Of a DNA stretch of 64,000 bases, positions 8,722-15,323 are shown in pieces (the stretch's first letter is position 1; each line of letters begins with the position of its first letter). The stretch spans positions 62,001-126,000 of the forward strand of contig CAJTDB010000005.1 of the NCBI GenBank assembly GCA_910574965.1, given 5' to 3'. The translations under genes and the position numbers were made by a program. Below the pieces are notes generated by a model, which had not been told where the DNA came from, did not search any database, and was given only the letters and a program-made list of their open reading frames with translations. Source of the stretch: Lachnospiraceae bacterium. Its GTDB lineage: Bacteria; Bacillota; Clostridia; Lachnospirales; Lachnospiraceae.

Positions 8722-8760
8722 ATTATACCTTCAAATTCAGTCAAAGTCAATCAAACTAAT
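8722..8760 (-). promoter_or_regulatory. fru operon promoter with repeated TTGAC boxes
   Basis: On the minus strand TTGACT (8745-8750) and TATAAT (8722-8727) are 17 bases apart. A second TTGACT (8739-8744) and related TTTGA units follow in direct repeat across the -35 region up to about 8757. Direct T(T)GA repeats are typical operators of DeoR-family fructose regulators, so this is probably where the 4641-5393 protein binds. Confidence 0.7.
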
Positions 8761-8878
8761 GCACAAAAATAGAAGGGTAAATTTGTTAAACATTCACAAA
8801 CATTTAAACTCGTTTAAAATCGGTCAAAAAAAGATGGAAGATCATTTCTGAATAAAATAAGGATGGGATACAAAAAAA

Positions 8879-8911
8879 GAAGAGTGTGCCGCATTTGACA
8901 GCACACTCTTC
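8879..8911 (-). terminator. Intrinsic terminator of hsp20
   Basis: A perfect 11-bp stem (GAAGAGTGTGC / GCACACTCTTC) is followed on the minus strand by a run of seven T residues, 29 bases after the hsp20 stop. Confidence 0.85.
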
Positions 8912-8940
8912 CTTTCGTTTAGAAGATATTATATGGGGTT

Positions 8941-9381
8941 TTATCCTTCGATCAGGATCGTCTTGCTTTCGTTGATCTTTGGCTGTGCCTCCTTTTTCGG
9001 GACCGTCAGTTTCAGAACGCCGTTTTCAAAAGCAGCATGCACATCTTCCTGGGTGACATCGTCGCCCACATAGAAGCTTCTCTGATAATGGCCGGTGTAC
9101 CGCTCCCGGCGGATATATCTGCCCTGAGAATCTTTCTCATCGCTGTTGTTCTCATGAGTGGCCTTGATGGTCAGGTAACCGTCTTTCAGTTCTGCATGCA
9201 GGTCCTCTTTGCAGAAGCCCGGCAGGTCCAGATCGATTTGATAAGCATGGTCAAGCTCCTGCACATCTGCTTTCATAGCAGGAACACTGCCGAGACGGTT
9301 GGGGCGGTAAAAAGAAGAAGCTGCAAAGTCCTCAAAAAAGTCATCCATAAAGTTCCTTCCAAAAATATCAGTTAATAACAT
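8941..9381 (-). CDS. Hsp20 / alpha-crystallin small heat shock protein
   Basis: The 146-residue protein has an alpha-crystallin domain at about residues 35-137, with LDLPGFCKEDLHAEL and the closing AAFENGVLKLTVPKKE signature (GxLxxxxP-type). Small heat shock proteins hold unfolding proteins in an ATP-independent way in the cytoplasm. The gene stands alone between an intrinsic terminator and a CIRCE-overlapped promoter, so it is likely repressed by HrcA and induced by heat. The upstream flank borders the integrated element that starts at about 9.5 kb. Confidence 0.93.
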   Translation of the reverse strand: MLLTDIFGRNFMDDFFEDFAASSFYRPNRLGSVPAMKADVQELDHAYQIDLDLPGFCKEDLHAELKDGYLTIKATHENNSDEKDSQGRYIRRERYTGHYQRSFYVGDDVTQEDVHAAFENGVLKLTVPKKEAQPKINESKTILIEG

Positions 9382-9450
9382 AAATCTTACCTCCTTGTGT
9401 ATGGTGCGGATCTCCTTTGGAAATCCGGTGCTGTTTTATTTGTTATATAT

Positions 9451-9479
9451 GTTATATAACAAAATGTTAGCACTGTCAA
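9451..9479 (-). promoter_or_regulatory. hsp20 promoter
   Basis: On the minus strand TTGACA (9474-9479) and TATAAC (9451-9456) are 17 bases apart. The -35 lies inside the CIRCE element, so repressor binding would directly block RNA polymerase. Confidence 0.75.
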
Positions 9480-9493
9480 GAGGTGAGTGCTAA
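9467..9493. promoter_or_regulatory. CIRCE element (HrcA operator)
   Basis: The inverted repeat TTAGCACTG, nine bases, GAGTGCTAA matches the CIRCE consensus TTAGCACTC-N9-GAGTGCTAA with one mismatch. CIRCE is the binding site of the heat-shock repressor HrcA. Confidence 0.88.
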
Positions 9494-9565
9494 TTTTTTG
9501 TGAAAAAAGTGTGAAATCCATTTGGAATGGGGGTTTTTCTGTATCAGGGTTTCCGCCGGAGCCTG

Positions 9566-9657
9566 ATTTTATGACAATTTTATGACAAATCCCAAAAGAA
9601 AATATGGATCACCATGGAAAACAGTGATCCGTAATGTTTCATCCGTATTTTATGACA
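9566..9657. repeat. ATTTTATGACA direct repeats next to integrase
   Basis: The 11-base sequence ATTTTATGACA occurs three times, at 9566-9576 and 9577-9587 in tandem and at 9647-9657 inside the integrase 3' end. Repeats beside an integrase gene are typical of arm-type integrase binding sites. A 7-bp hairpin (GGATCAC / GTGATCC, 9606-9630) between them could terminate integrase transcription. Confidence 0.45.
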
Positions 9658-10853
9658 TCCTCCGCCTTTTCCATCTCATTTTTCACTCTGATCGTGTCTA
9701 CATGATTGTAAATATTCATGGTAACGGCAATGCTGGAATGTCCCATGATATACTGCAGTGTCTTTGGATCGATTCCGGATTCCGCCAGTCTGGTACAGGC
9801 AGTATGCCGTAAGATGTGAGCGGAGATGTGAGGGAGCGGTTCCGGTTCCCGATCTTCCCGGGCAGCTACTTCCCGCTCGGCTCTGTTATATGCGTCTATG
9901 ACATTTTTCAGCATAAAGTTGACTGCATTTGCGGCATATGGATTTCCCAGTGAATTGAGAAAGACAAAATCCGTAACCCCGTCGATCTCCTTCCTTTGTT
10001 TGGTACCCAGCACAAGAGAAAGTTCTTTCTGCTTTATCAGACTTTTCCTTGCGCTGGCCGTCAATGGAATGTTCCGCCGTCCGGCTTCGGTCTTTAAGTT
10101 CTGTACATGGAACCGGCAGCCGTCGCCCAGATTGCGGTATATGAGCTGCTGGCGGATATGTATGATATTTTCTTTCAGGTCCGCATCGGACCATCGAAGG
10201 CCGGTCAATTCGCCGACTCGAAGGGCAGTAGACAGGGCAAATATCATCAGGGGATGATATACACAATACTGGCTGCTGCTTTTCAGAAAATCCAGCAGCT
10301 TTTCCTGCTGCGATATGGTAATAGAGGTTTTTTCTCTCTTTGTCCCTCCAATGCCCTTTCTGGCGTCCTTTGCGGGATTCTTGCGGATCATATTGGAGTC
10401 GACAGCCAGTTCCAGGACTGGGCAGATCAAACTGTGGTAAAATTTGATTGTGTTAGCTGCAAGCCCCTGTTTCACCAGACCGGCATAAAATTTCCGTATG
10501 CGTATCTGATCGATCTCGGAGACTTTCATTTTTCCAATATCAGAGTCCCGGATAGCATTATTCCAAGATGCCAGATAATTACATCTGGTGGTCTCTTTTA
10601 AATCTGTCTTAAGCTCCAGATATTCCCGGAATAATTGATTTAAAGTGATATTTCTCCTGCTGTTGTCAATCCCGTCTTCCAGATCTTTTTCAATCTGCTT
10701 TTCCTTTTCCCGCAGTTCTTTTAAGGTCAGGCCGTAAACCGTATAGCGCTTTCCGTTTTGCGTATATTTAAAACTGTAGCGCCCGGACTTGTCCTGGTAT
10801 TCCCCTACACGGAGAACATAGCCTTTATGATCTGTTCTTTTCTTCCTTGCCAT
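9639..10853 (-). CDS. int: Tyrosine site-specific integrase
   Basis: The 404-residue protein has an N-terminal arm-binding domain (about 10-60), a SAM-like core-binding domain (about 68-155) and a C-terminal catalytic domain (about 175-395). All catalytic residues of the family are visible: R212 in TALRVGELTGL, K254, H346 and R349 in SAHILRHTACT, H372 in GHSS and the nucleophile Y382 in NIYNHV. Length and layout match phage and Tn916-type integrases. It appears intact and active. It sits at the left end of the element, transcribed toward the flank, as is usual. Confidence 0.95.
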   Translation of the reverse strand: MARKKRTDHKGYVLRVGEYQDKSGRYSFKYTQNGKRYTVYGLTLKELREKEKQIEKDLEDGIDNSRRNITLNQLFREYLELKTDLKETTRCNYLASWNNAIRDSDIGKMKVSEIDQIRIRKFYAGLVKQGLAANTIKFYHSLICPVLELAVDSNMIRKNPAKDARKGIGGTKREKTSITISQQEKLLDFLKSSSQYCVYHPLMIFALSTALRVGELTGLRWSDADLKENIIHIRQQLIYRNLGDGCRFHVQNLKTEAGRRNIPLTASARKSLIKQKELSLVLGTKQRKEIDGVTDFVFLNSLGNPYAANAVNFMLKNVIDAYNRAEREVAAREDREPEPLPHISAHILRHTACTRLAESGIDPKTLQYIMGHSSIAVTMNIYNHVDTIRVKNEMEKAEDVIKYG

Positions 10854-10913
10854 AGGAGCCCTCCTGTTTATTTATCTGACCTGTTTTCAGCTTTCGCGCA
10901 CTTTTGTGCGAAC

Positions 10914-10963
10914 ACCGGAAAGCGGAATCGAACCGCTGTTTACATGGCAACCATGCCCCCGGC
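10914..10963 (-). other. tRNA-like hairpin element upstream of integrase
   Basis: On the minus strand a perfect T-arm (AGCGG, loop TTCGATT, CCGCT) is flanked by segments GCCGGGG and TTCCGGT that can pair over seven positions as an acceptor stem, allowing three G-T pairs. Between acceptor and T-arm only 19 bases remain, with a short hairpin CATGG-ttg-CCATG. The D-arm and anticodon arm are absent, so this is not a functional tRNA. It may be a tRNA remnant or a tRNA mimic carried by the element. Confidence 0.5.
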
Positions 10964-10975
10964 TTCTGTCTCTGG

Positions 10976-11158
10976 CTATTCGATCACGCTGCTTTTCAGG
11001 AAAAGCCCATAGTCCTGCAGGACTTCCTCAAACCGCTCCAGAAATTGCTCTGCACCGTACTCTTGAAAATCAATGGCATCTTCATCAGCCAGCTTCTCCC
11101 ATAACCTCATAGCCAGTGTTTCCTTACTGGTCCCGAATGTATTTGCACTGTTATTCAT
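10976..11158 (-). CDS. Small element-encoded protein
   Basis: The 60-residue acidic, helical protein is not recognised. I prefer the ATG at 11158 because GGAGG lies about eight bases upstream and the start overlaps the stop of the preceding gene (GATGAATAA). It is the last gene of the minus-strand run before the integrase. Confidence 0.6.
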   Translation of the reverse strand: MNNSANTFGTSKETLAMRLWEKLADEDAIDFQEYGAEQFLERFEEVLQDYGLFLKSSVIE

Positions 11159-11567
11159 CTGCCTGTCCTCCTTCATCTTCTGACCAGCTTTCTACAAAGT
11201 CTGAAATCTTTGTAAGTAATGCCGGGTCTTTAATCTGCTGTATCCGTCTTATAATCTCCTGTGCATCTCCTGCAGGGGTTCTCGGTTCCTGCCTCTGTTC
11301 TCTCCGTTCCCGCAGTATAATGCTTGTGAGCGCGCTCTGTGCCCGTGCGACATAATCATAAGCTATATCTGCAAGTCCGTTCACCCGGTTTATTTTTTTG
11401 GCTTTGTCATCCGGCGTATTATCTACATGAACCGCGACAACCTCCATCAGCTCCATAAGAGCAAAATCAGCCTTGTCCAGCAAATCGCCAATTGTGACGT
11501 CCAGTTCTGAAATGACTGTCTGTAAGCGTCCCTCCGCCTCTGTACCGGGCTTTTTATTCGATTCCAT
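11151..11567 (-). CDS. Hypothetical element protein
   Basis: The 138-residue protein is predicted to be all helical and highly charged, with a QRQEPRTPAGDAQEIIRRIQ linker near residue 95-115. No known domain is recognised and no membrane segment is seen. An AAGGA site precedes the ATG. Its end overlaps the next small gene, so both are in the same transcription unit of the integrated element. Confidence 0.65.
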   Translation of the reverse strand: MESNKKPGTEAEGRLQTVISELDVTIGDLLDKADFALMELMEVVAVHVDNTPDDKAKKINRVNGLADIAYDYVARAQSALTSIILRERREQRQEPRTPAGDAQEIIRRIQQIKDPALLTKISDFVESWSEDEGGQADE

Positions 11568-11628
11568 AAAGTATCCATCCTTCCTTGAATTGTTTCTATC
11601 AGGCGCATGAGCGCCCCTGTATCATGTT

Positions 11629-11733
11629 TTACTGTATGCTGAGAATCCCAAGGAGAAAAGAATAAACACTTTGAATGATTTTCGGATTATCAATTCTCCC
11701 AATCAGGTCAATCAGCTCTTTTTTATAGTCCAT
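11629..11733 (-). CDS. 34-residue small protein
   Basis: The frame encodes a short helical peptide beginning MDYKKELIDLIGRIDNP and ending FLLGILSIQ. AAGGAG stands eight bases upstream of this ATG; a second ATG at 11739 overlaps the previous stop (TGATG) but lies too close to the ribosome site. Peptides of this pattern, with a basic-acidic helix and a hydrophobic end, are common in clostridial integrated elements. Confidence 0.6.
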   Translation of the reverse strand: MDYKKELIDLIGRIDNPKIIQSVYSFLLGILSIQ

Positions 11734-11738
11734 GTCCA

Positions 11739-12059
11739 TCACTCCTTCCCGTTGACCACATCTCCACCGACATCCGAGTTAAAATAATTGTATCCGTCGC
11801 CGTCCTGCGATACGAAGTCATACTGTGAGAGATATTCAATCCATCTCTGGTTGTTCCGTTCGTTTGCCTGCGAATAGCGGATATTTGCAGCCGCGAGGCA
11901 CAGGACCACAAAACCAGCAAAAATCAGTATATCCCGGACGATCTTTGCAAGTCGTGTGCACTGACTCCCCAACATGCTGATAATCTCCGTTGCATGGTTT
12001 TCGCCCCTGATGGTGTTTTCCTGCTCCATGGCAGTTTCGTTTTCAAGTTTTGTATTCAT
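11739..12059 (-). CDS. Small membrane protein of the element
   Basis: The 106-residue protein has one predicted membrane helix at about residues 44-62 (ILIFAGFVVLCLAAANI). The N-terminal part is polar and the C-terminal part is acidic and aromatic with a SQYDFVSQDGDGYNYF stretch. Its ribosome site GGAGG lies within the last codons of the upstream replication gene, so the two are coupled. Function unknown. Confidence 0.6.
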   Translation of the reverse strand: MNTKLENETAMEQENTIRGENHATEIISMLGSQCTRLAKIVRDILIFAGFVVLCLAAANIRYSQANERNNQRWIEYLSQYDFVSQDGDGYNYFNSDVGGDVVNGKE

Positions 12060-12062
12060 GCT

Positions 12063-12605
12063 TTATACCTCCTGACTATGCAAAAGCTGCTGTTCCAGTA
12101 CGTCAAAATCATAGTCTCGCTGATCGAAGTTGGTGAAACCGGTTCTGCGGGAAGGGATTTTGTTCCCTGCCGCAATGCCGTGTCCTTCGCGTGCGCACGT
12201 GCGTATATATATTTCTTTTATTTTTTTATTCTTACCTTCTTTTATTGTTGCCGGTTGAATGCCCTCTGACTGCCGGTTCTCTGCCACCTGACTGCCGCAC
12301 GTCTGATACATGGAATAATTTTGGACTGTAAATACACTGAATTTTGGGTGCCGGTTGACTGCCACTTCACCGGTCTTTTTTAAATGTTCCAACGCTGTTC
12401 TTATATTCTTTACAGAAAGTCCGATTTCCTGTGCCAACTCCGGGTAAGACGATACGAACGCACCGCGCGGGATCGTCACGCCCTGATACTCTCCGTCTTT
12501 ATAGTTGGCTTTCAGTATCATGTGAAGGAACAGTCTGCATGTGTTTGCATCTTTGTACCAGCCCCACAGCATGATCTTTCGGCTTATCTTTATATAACCA
12601 GTCAA
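12063..12605 (-). CDS. Winged-helix replication-initiation-like protein
   Basis: The 180-residue protein begins with a pattern typical of phage replisome organisers and element replication proteins: IKISRKIMLWGWYKDANTCR, followed by a winged helix (about residues 45-100) with ELAQEIGLSVKNIRTALEHLKKTGEV. The tail is low complexity. The start is a TTG supported by AAAGGA nine bases upstream. It probably binds the origin of the element or recruits host replication proteins. At 180 residues it is shorter than full DnaD-like proteins, with no DnaD C-terminal domain visible. Confidence 0.65.
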   Translation of the reverse strand: MTGYIKISRKIMLWGWYKDANTCRLFLHMILKANYKDGEYQGVTIPRGAFVSSYPELAQEIGLSVKNIRTALEHLKKTGEVAVNRHPKFSVFTVQNYSMYQTCGSQVAENRQSEGIQPATIKEGKNKKIKEIYIRTCAREGHGIAAGNKIPSRRTGFTNFDQRDYDFDVLEQQLLHSQEV

Positions 12606-12681
12606 TATAAAAAATCCTTTCTTTTTGCCGCCGGGTATGATATGATACAGCCAGTATCCGGCTTATTCGAGTGTTTCCGGG

Positions 12682-12813
12682 TTACTCTGCCTTTGCAGAA
12701 GTGCCAGCTTCCGCAAGGGCTTTTTTCAGCTCTTCCAGTTCCTTCAGGGCTTCATCGAACGTCTTTAACATCAGTTCGTAACGCCAGACCGGAATGCAGA
12801 TCATTTTCTCCAT
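12682..12813 (-). CDS. 43-residue coiled-coil peptide
   Basis: A short frame (MEKMICIPVWRYELM then a Leu/Lys/Glu-rich helix) follows a clear AGGAGG. The heptad-like leucines suggest a coiled coil. It lies between the excisionase-like and replication genes in the same direction. Confidence 0.55.
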   Translation of the reverse strand: MEKMICIPVWRYELMLKTFDEALKELEELKKALAEAGTSAKAE

Positions 12814-12826
12814 GTGCCTGTTCCTC

Positions 12827-13072
12827 CTATCCTATAATGCTTTCAAAAAAGTCATCGAGCGTCTGCCGGTGGTATGCCACCCGTTTGCCGATCCGGACCA
12901 GTGCGCCGCAGTCTTCGGCCACCTTCCGGATGGAAGAGGCGCCTAAGTTATACCGAGTTACTGCCTGCATTTTGCTTAACAGGGTGATCTCGTTTAAGGT
13001 GATCCGGGGTTCCTGTGGGTCGATGGCTTCCACCGCTGTGGGGATGTCAAAAAGTGTTTTGATTTTGTTCAT
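12827..13072 (-). CDS. Excisionase-like helix-turn-helix protein
   Basis: The 81-residue protein has a MerR/excisionase-type winged helix at about residues 42-75 (ASSIRKVAEDCGALVRIGKRVAYHRQTLDDFFESI). Proteins of this size and sequence in clostridial elements act as excision factors or regulators. It is first in the minus-strand run that ends with the integrase, and is transcribed from a strong promoter divergent from the xre gene. Confidence 0.7.
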   Translation of the reverse strand: MNKIKTLFDIPTAVEAIDPQEPRITLNEITLLSKMQAVTRYNLGASSIRKVAEDCGALVRIGKRVAYHRQTLDDFFESIIG

Positions 13073-13103
13073 ATTGTGTTGTCTCCTTTCGTGTTATGAT
13101 ATC

Positions 13104-13132
13104 ATCATACAGCAAATGCTAAACGTTGTCAA
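13104..13132 (-). promoter_or_regulatory. Promoter of the element's minus-strand operon
   Basis: On the minus strand TTGACA (13127-13132) and TATGAT (13104-13109) are 17 bases apart. TGCTAAAC / TGCTAAAT repeats around 13116-13158 flank it and are candidate operators for the divergent Xre-type regulator. Confidence 0.7.
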
Positions 13133-13174
13133 GCGTTTTTGATTATCTATTGCTAAATGTTTTATATTATATAC

Positions 13175-13203
13175 TTGACTATGTACAGTGAACAATGTAT
13201 ATT
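13175..13203 (+). promoter_or_regulatory. Promoter of the xre-metalloprotease unit
   Basis: TTGACT (13175-13180) and TATATT (13198-13203) are 17 bases apart, immediately ahead of the AGGAGGTGAT ribosome site. It is back to back with the minus-strand promoter, as in lysogeny-type switches. Confidence 0.7.
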
Positions 13204-13219
13204 TTTAATAGGAGGTGAT

Positions 13220-13432
13220 ATGATGACGATAGCGCAAAAATTAAGCATGGCCTTATCCTATAAAGGTATAAGTCAAGCTGAACTCGCTCGCAGAATAGGT
13301 ACAACACCATCAAATCTTAATCAAAAAGTAAAAAGAAACACTCTCACTAAAGAAGAACTGGAGAAGATCGCCGAAACTCTGGGGGCCGTATGGAAAGCTG
13401 AATTTGAATTTCCGGACGGAACGATTATATAA
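13220..13432 (+). CDS. XRE-family helix-turn-helix regulator
   Basis: The 70-residue protein is essentially one HTH_3 domain (LSMALSYKGISQAELARRIGTTPSNLNQKV). AGGAGGTGAT precedes two adjacent ATG codons at 13220 and 13223. An upstream in-frame ATG has no ribosome site. It lies divergent to the excision and replication operon and is probably its repressor. It lacks an oligomerisation domain, which makes it shorter than ICEBs1 ImmR. Confidence 0.8.
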   Translation: MMTIAQKLSMALSYKGISQAELARRIGTTPSNLNQKVKRNTLTKEELEKIAETLGAVWKAEFEFPDGTII

Positions 13433-13454
13433 CTAAAGCAGGAGGAGGCATATT

Positions 13455-14066
13455 ATGAATGATGATCAGCTTCATGAAAAATATCAATTATGGTGGAGCA
13501 ACAGAACCCAAGATGAGTACAAATTGCATGAAACTATCATAGATTATGATGATGCTTTTTTTGAAGATATGGCTTTCCGAGAAAATTCTTTATATTGGAA
13601 TATTTATTCCTTTGTTTCTGAAAATATGGAAGAATTATATCTCGACTTGTCATCTTCAAAATGGATGTACCGTTTTCTAATAATGGAAGACAATCCAGAA
13701 TTTAAAGGACAGCACAATTCTCTTGATCGAACAATATCTATTACCAGAAGATATATCAAAGATAGAGAAGTAATTCTTCATGAAATGATACATGCTTATG
13801 AAAACATTTTAGATAACACAAACTATTCTGTTTTAAAAGAAAATCTTTTAATTGCATTATATCGAAAGTTATCTCCTGAAATCTCTGACTTAGATCAACG
13901 CATTGTCATCCACTCTGAATTATGGGGCCAAACAAATGTTATGAACTCGGGAGGAAAACATGGTTTACTGTTCTTTCTAAAAAGCCTTGATTTAGATATT
14001 CGTTGCAGCTACCCATTAGGAACCGTATGCGGATACGGACGTGACACTGGAGATATGTGGTATTAA
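13455..14066 (+). CDS. HExxH putative metalloprotease paired with the XRE regulator
   Basis: The 203-residue protein has a zinc-protease signature HEMIH (H109, E110, H113) in VILHEMIHAYE. A possible third ligand lies further downstream. It is not a standard ImmA/IrrE sequence, but starts 22 bases after the regulator stop and follows its own GGAGGAGG site, so both are co-transcribed. In ICEBs1 a HExxH protease (ImmA) cleaves the Xre-type repressor (ImmR). By analogy this protein may be the antirepressor. The gene is markedly A+T-rich compared with the chromosome. Confidence 0.6.
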   Translation: MNDDQLHEKYQLWWSNRTQDEYKLHETIIDYDDAFFEDMAFRENSLYWNIYSFVSENMEELYLDLSSSKWMYRFLIMEDNPEFKGQHNSLDRTISITRRYIKDREVILHEMIHAYENILDNTNYSVLKENLLIALYRKLSPEISDLDQRIVIHSELWGQTNVMNSGGKHGLLFFLKSLDLDIRCSYPLGTVCGYGRDTGDMWY

Positions 14067-14074
14067 AATATAAC

Positions 14075-14157
14075 TTGACAACTTTCATATAACTTTAAAC
14101 ATTTCGGCTGTAGAAACCTCCGACACCCGAAATGATTCGGCATAACAGCTGTATAAT
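14075..14157 (+). promoter_or_regulatory. Promoter/operator region of the toxin-antitoxin operon
   Basis: An 8-bp perfect inverted repeat CATTTCGG / CCGAAATG (14100-14107 with 14127-14134) lies ahead of a TATAAT at 14152-14157. A TTGACA stands at 14075-14080 without a good partner. Inverted repeats before type II pairs are normally bound by the antitoxin. Confidence 0.45.
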
Positions 14158-14201
14158 TCCTGACCATTCCCCCAGACTATCAAAGAAAGGAAGTTAATAA
14201 T

Positions 14202-14411
14202 ATGAGTAATCGCGAACTGGCCAAGAGCCTGATAGACCAGATACCGGAAAGCAAGCTGTATTATATTGTTGCTTACCTGCAAGGCGCTGCAATTCCGGAT
14301 GAAACACCAAATGCCGAAACCATAGCTGCAATAGAAGAACTAGAAAACGGAGGTGGTACGGTATTTGCTGGAAGCACCGAGGACTTATTTAAGCAGCTTA
14401 TGGAGGATTAG
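14202..14411 (+). CDS. RelB/DinJ-type antitoxin
   Basis: The 69-residue acidic protein has a short N-terminal helical part (ELAKSLIDQIPESKLYYIVAYLQG) and an extended C-terminal part (EELENGGGTVFAGSTEDLFKQL) of the kind that wraps the toxin. The GGGTVF region is typical of antitoxins paired with YafQ/RelE toxins in clostridia. An AAGGAAG site precedes the ATG. The toxin gene begins three bases after the stop. Confidence 0.85.
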   Translation: MSNRELAKSLIDQIPESKLYYIVAYLQGAAIPDETPNAETIAAIEELENGGGTVFAGSTEDLFKQLMED

Positions 14412-14414
14412 TTC

Positions 14415-14687
14415 ATGCTCGATGTACGTTACTCAACGCAGTTTAAAAAAGATTTTAAAGTATGTGTAAAACGTAAATACAGAATTGCTTTATTACAACA
14501 GGTTATTGATACTCTCCGTATTCCGGCACAACTCCCAGCTGCTAATAAGGATCATAAATTAAGCGGAAATTATTCAGGATACAAAGAATGTCACATTTCC
14601 CCTGACTGGCTGCTTATATATAAACAGACAGATACGGAATTAAAATTAGACCGTACCGGCACCCATGCTGATTTATTTGGCATATAA
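14415..14687 (+). CDS. YafQ-type mRNA interferase toxin
   Basis: The 90-residue protein is a RelE-superfamily ribosome-dependent endoribonuclease. H47, H60, D64-W65, H84 and F88 have exactly the spacing (13, 4, 20, 4) of the catalytic set known in E. coli YafQ, and the block YKECHISPDWLLIYK is diagnostic. The start follows the antitoxin stop by three bases. The active site looks intact, so the pair probably works in keeping the element in the population. Confidence 0.92.
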   Translation: MLDVRYSTQFKKDFKVCVKRKYRIALLQQVIDTLRIPAQLPAANKDHKLSGNYSGYKECHISPDWLLIYKQTDTELKLDRTGTHADLFGI

Positions 14688-14725
14688 GACCATCACAGAA
14701 AGGAGCACCCGCCATTCCAACATCA

Positions 14726-15273
14726 ATGCAGACCAAAATATATACAATAGATGATTATGAAAACCTGCCCGAAAGTGTCCACGCAGAACTGACAGGCGGA
14801 CAGATGTATTACAGATCCACACCTAACCGGATGCATCAGGAAGTACTTTCGTTCTTATTATGCACCATCGCAAATTATATTGACTCCAACGGCTACCCCG
14901 GCGAGGTATACCCCGGCCCATTTGCCGTCAAACTGTTTCATGACAGGGATGTACGGTTGAGCCGGATATAAGCGTCATATGCGCCCCTGAGAAGCTTACA
15001 GACAGAGGCTGCACCGGCGCGCCGGACTGGATCATTGAGATTGTCTCCCCCGGCAACCCGGAACATGACTATGTGCGGAAACTGAATCTGTATCTGGATG
15101 CAGGCGTTCGGGAATATTGGATCGTAGATCCACATGACCGGAAAATACTTGTGTATTATCTGAAAAATGAGCATATAGAGGATTTCGCAGTAAAACAATA
15201 CACATTCCAGGAGAAAGTAAAGGTCAGCATTTATAAGGACTTCTGGATTGATTTCAATGGGTTGAGTCTGTGA
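14726..15273 (+). pseudogene. Uma2-family (DUF820) endonuclease-like gene, frameshifted
   Basis: The first frame encodes about 80 residues of the Uma2 N terminus (YTIDDYENLPESVHAELTGG, HQEVLSFLL, GEVYPGPFAVKL). The second frame carries the rest (VEPDISVICAPEKLTDRGCTGAPDW, IIEIVSPGN, LYLDAGVREYWIVDP). The switch occurs near 14957-14960, where one base has been lost, and the total of 548 bases is one short of 183 codons. The PD-(D/E)XK-like core would be split, so the protein is inactive unless frameshifting restores it. An ATT at 14714 in the proper position after AGGAG may be a decayed original ATG. Confidence 0.85.
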
Positions 15274-15323
15274 TGCCATTACTCATGGATGAAGAAAAGG
15301 GGTGAGAAAATTTTTACACAGGT

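Larger units (their letters stand above)
9560..15320. mobile_element. Small integrated element (IME or prophage remnant type)
   Basis: A tyrosine integrase at the left end, an excisionase-like DNA-binding protein, a replication-type winged helix protein, several tiny tightly packed genes, a divergent xre-type regulator and a toxin-antitoxin pair form one block that does not belong to the flanking metabolic genes. Base composition also shifts, with the 13.2-14.7 kb genes clearly richer in A and T. The right edge meets a transketolase gene missing its 5' part. I could not find a convincing direct repeat marking both ends, and no relaxase or conjugation gene is present, so the limits are approximate. 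Confidence 0.75.

Noticed and set aside
10914-10963. Functional tRNA gene
   Set aside because: Only acceptor and T-arm can be drawn; no D-arm or anticodon loop with U33 fits.
9560-15320. Complete conjugative element or prophage
   Set aside because: No relaxase, type IV secretion, capsid, terminase or lysis gene is present.
15300-15323. Attachment site direct repeat shared with the left end near 9577
   Set aside because: AATTTTTACACA and AATTTTATGACA match only partly and offer no reliable core.
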